6,763 nt of DNA. It comes from an uncultured Lachnospiraceae bacterium. Its GTDB lineage: Bacteria > Bacillota > Clostridia > Lachnospirales > Lachnospiraceae. The notes beneath the pieces were generated by a model, which did no database searches, was not told the origin of the DNA, and worked only from the letters and a program-made list of their open reading frames with translations. Shown in pieces: positions 5,283 to 6,763 of this stretch. Position 1 is the stretch's first letter. Every line of letters starts with the position of its first letter. The stretch spans positions 1 through 6,763 of the forward strand of contig CAJUIM010000153.1 of assembly GCA_910586275.1 (NCBI GenBank), given 5' to 3'. The translations under genes and the position numbers were made by a program.

Positions 5283-6593
5283 ATGCTTGGAGGTTCAGTG
5301 TATGTTGCATTCATCCGCATGGTAGTGAGCATAGGCGGGACAATTTTACTGTTTTGCTTAATGGATGAGCCGCGGTTCGGAAAGAAAAAAATTATAGGCA
5401 TTTATGGGATTTATTTCCTTGCAGCCCTGCCGTTTTCCTGTGGCTGGTATATGATGGCAAAGAAAAGCTTTGTGCGGTTCGCGCCAATCACCCTTTTTAT
5501 AATGATTGCCATAATATCTATCTATATAAGCAGTACCCGCATATATCTGACAATGTATAAGCTGGCGGTTACCTTTTTCCTGATGGGAGTGTTTATGATT
5601 GGGGGAATCGAAATATCCATGATTTTCTTCCATGGCAGCGTATGGGCAGATATTGCTGCCCGTCTGATTATTCTTCTGACAATGGCTTATGTGATTAAAA
5701 AATATATAAGAGATTCCATTAAGGGATTCGGCATGTATCTGGAAAGGGAGATGGACAGGTTCAGCATCATGGTCCTGATTGTCAGCCTTTTTTTCGGCAT
5801 TCTATATGTGCTAAGACCTTATAATCAGGAAGAAATACGGGAACATCTTTTCCGTGTGCTGACGAATTTGTTTTTGGTCGGCACTTTGCAGTTTATGGTA
5901 ATCCGGCTGTATCTTCATATCGGAAAGGAATCGGAATACCGGACGGAAAACCAGCTGATGCAGATGAACCATAGGCTGCTGGAGAGGCAGCTGGAATTTT
6001 TGGAGGAGTCGGTGGAAACCGGGAGACATATCCGCCATGATGCAAGACACCATAATATGGTAATAGCAGAATATGTCCGTAGGGGACAGTGCGAAGAACT
6101 GCTGAAATATCTGGGGGAATATGAGAAAGAACTGGATGAGGGGGCGGCACCGTTAATCTGTGAGAATATAGCGGTCAATAATCTGCTGTCCGCATATACA
6201 AGAAAGGCGGAAAGAGAGAACATTAAGGTTTCGTTGGATATTGTCATGGAAGAACGGTGTGCCGTACAGGACATTGACTTAGTTACCATACTTTCCAACG
6301 CATATGAAAATGCCATCTACGGATGCTTGGAGGCACGGAATCAGCTGCCGGACAGGGAATGCTTTATCAATGTTCTCGTGAAGAGAAAAAAGAATAAGCT
6401 GGTTATTTACTGCAGCAATACATGTAAGTTTCAGCCTGATTTACAGGACGGATATCAGAAGCCTGAATTTACAGGAGGAATCGGCGTATCCAGTATCGTA
6501 AAGTCCGCCAAGAATTATGGCGGGGAGCCGGATTTCCGGATAGATAATGGGGTATTTGTATTCCGGCTGATTATGAATATTCCCATAGAGTGA
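5283..6593 (+). CDS. Multi-pass membrane sensor histidine kinase, GHKL/AgrC-like (kinase 2)
   Basis: 436 aa, a full-length paralogue of kinase 1. The two align without gaps from residue 1 to about 350, sharing MLGG, YL.(K/R)EMD.FS (152-161) and RHD.R.H at H252, with N339 and N343 at identical positions. About six or seven membrane segments occupy residues 5-212. A coiled coil (about 217-248) precedes RHDARHH, and the ATPase domain has N-box ILSNAYENAIYGC and an intact G1 box GGIGVSS (398-404), then NYGG (411-414). By family it should autophosphorylate H252 and signal to a LytTR regulator, which is not in the window. AAGGAGG (5265-5271) lies 11 bases before the ATG, a strong site. It is the third operon gene, 24 bases after the reductase. 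Its ATP-lid glycines are conserved where kinase 1 has lost two, so it may be the active partner of the pair. The signal is unknown. Confidence 0.92.
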   Translation: MLGGSVYVAFIRMVVSIGGTILLFCLMDEPRFGKKKIIGIYGIYFLAALPFSCGWYMMAKKSFVRFAPITLFIMIAIISIYISSTRIYLTMYKLAVTFFLMGVFMIGGIEISMIFFHGSVWADIAARLIILLTMAYVIKKYIRDSIKGFGMYLEREMDRFSIMVLIVSLFFGILYVLRPYNQEEIREHLFRVLTNLFLVGTLQFMVIRLYLHIGKESEYRTENQLMQMNHRLLERQLEFLEESVETGRHIRHDARHHNMVIAEYVRRGQCEELLKYLGEYEKELDEGAAPLICENIAVNNLLSAYTRKAERENIKVSLDIVMEERCAVQDIDLVTILSNAYENAIYGCLEARNQLPDRECFINVLVKRKKNKLVIYCSNTCKFQPDLQDGYQKPEFTGGIGVSSIVKSAKNYGGEPDFRIDNGVFVFRLIMNIPIE

Positions 6594-6596
6594 CGG

Positions 6597-6624
6597 CAAG
6601 TGCAATTGCTTGATTTTCCGTTTT
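6597..6624 (+). terminator. Weak possible terminator just after kinase 2
   Basis: CAAGTGCAATTGCTTG (6597-6612) can fold with four Watson-Crick and two G-U pairs around a CAAT loop, followed by ATTTTCCGTTTT. The stem is short, and the much stronger structure at 6649-6706 probably does the work. Confidence 0.25.
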
Positions 6625-6648
6625 GCAGATGCGCAGCATAGAAACAGC

Positions 6649-6706
6649 AATGCATATAAAACAGCAATTTTTCAGAACATCGAAAAGTTGCTGTTTTATA
6701 TGCATT
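6649..6706. terminator. Bidirectional intrinsic terminator closing the operon
   Basis: AATGCATATAAAACAGCAA (6649-6667) is perfectly complementary to TTGCTGTTTTATATGCATT (6688-6706). Pairing continues inward through one G-U pair and TTTTC/GAAAA to an eight-base loop (6674-6681), 25 pairs in all. The central stem CAGCAATTTTTC / GAAAAGTTGCTG is flanked by an A-run (TATAAAA) on one side and TTTTATAT on the other. A hairpin of that form can terminate transcription from both directions. It ends the + strand operon and implies a convergent gene beyond the right edge. Confidence 0.75.
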
Positions 6707-6709
6707 TGC

Positions 6710-6752
6710 GTAACAGTTCAGCCTGAATGTTGTGTTGAGAGGAGGACGCACG
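6710..6752 (-). repeat. Right copy of imperfect 43-bp inverted repeat
   Basis: The reverse complement matches 13-55 at about 37 of 43 positions. The conserved core GTAACAGTTCAGCCTGAATGT (6710-6730) immediately follows the terminator hairpin. Together the two copies bracket almost the entire window in opposite orientation. Confidence 0.7.
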
Positions 6753-6763
6753 GGAGGGATTTT

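Overview
The window looks like part of a low-to-mid GC Firmicutes chromosome, probably a gut Lachnospiraceae/Clostridia-type organism. The basis is strong GGAGG-type ribosome binding sites, extended -10 promoters, a multi-pass GHKL sensor kinase type typical of that group, and IS30/serine-recombinase debris. This placement is inference from style, not a database match. All intact genes are on the + strand.

Layout. Bases 1-1000 hold no intact gene of normal size. They contain one copy of an imperfect 43-bp inverted repeat, a candidate 28-codon membrane peptide, a broken reading frame, a candidate terminator, a fragment resembling the C-terminus of a large serine recombinase, and a frameshifted piece of an IS30-type transposase. 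This is a graveyard of mobile-element remnants and its first 680 bases are visibly AT-richer than the rest. From 1011 to 1063 there is a promoter with a candidate operator, followed by a 435-aa GHKL sensor kinase (kinase 1, 1121-2428). A gene-free gap (2429-2620) holds a hairpin, a 21-bp-period direct repeat and a second extended -10 promoter. A three-gene operon follows: a dCache methyl-accepting chemotaxis protein (2621-4627), a small FMN-dependent NAD(P)H reductase of the flavodoxin_2/AzoR type (4677-5258), and a second GHKL kinase (kinase 2, 5283-6593) that is a full-length colinear paralogue of kinase 1. A bidirectional intrinsic terminator (6649-6706) closes the operon, followed by the second, inverted copy of the 43-bp repeat.

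How the parts may work together. The chemoreceptor keeps most of the ligand signature of amino-acid-binding dCache domains (R128, W130, Y131, D175, with Phe123 where Tyr is usual), so it probably senses an amino acid or related amine and feeds a CheA/CheW array encoded elsewhere. The two kinases are AgrC-like in architecture and would be expected to signal to a LytTR response regulator, but none is in the window. The two promoters share a similar sequence block at exactly the same distance upstream of near-identical extended -10 elements. In the chemoreceptor promoter the block is a 9-bp direct repeat separated by 12 bp, the geometry known for LytTR regulators such as AgrA. The simplest reading is a small co-regulated signalling module in which a kinase pair controls, or is controlled together with, a chemoreceptor and a redox flavoenzyme. 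That functional link is inference.
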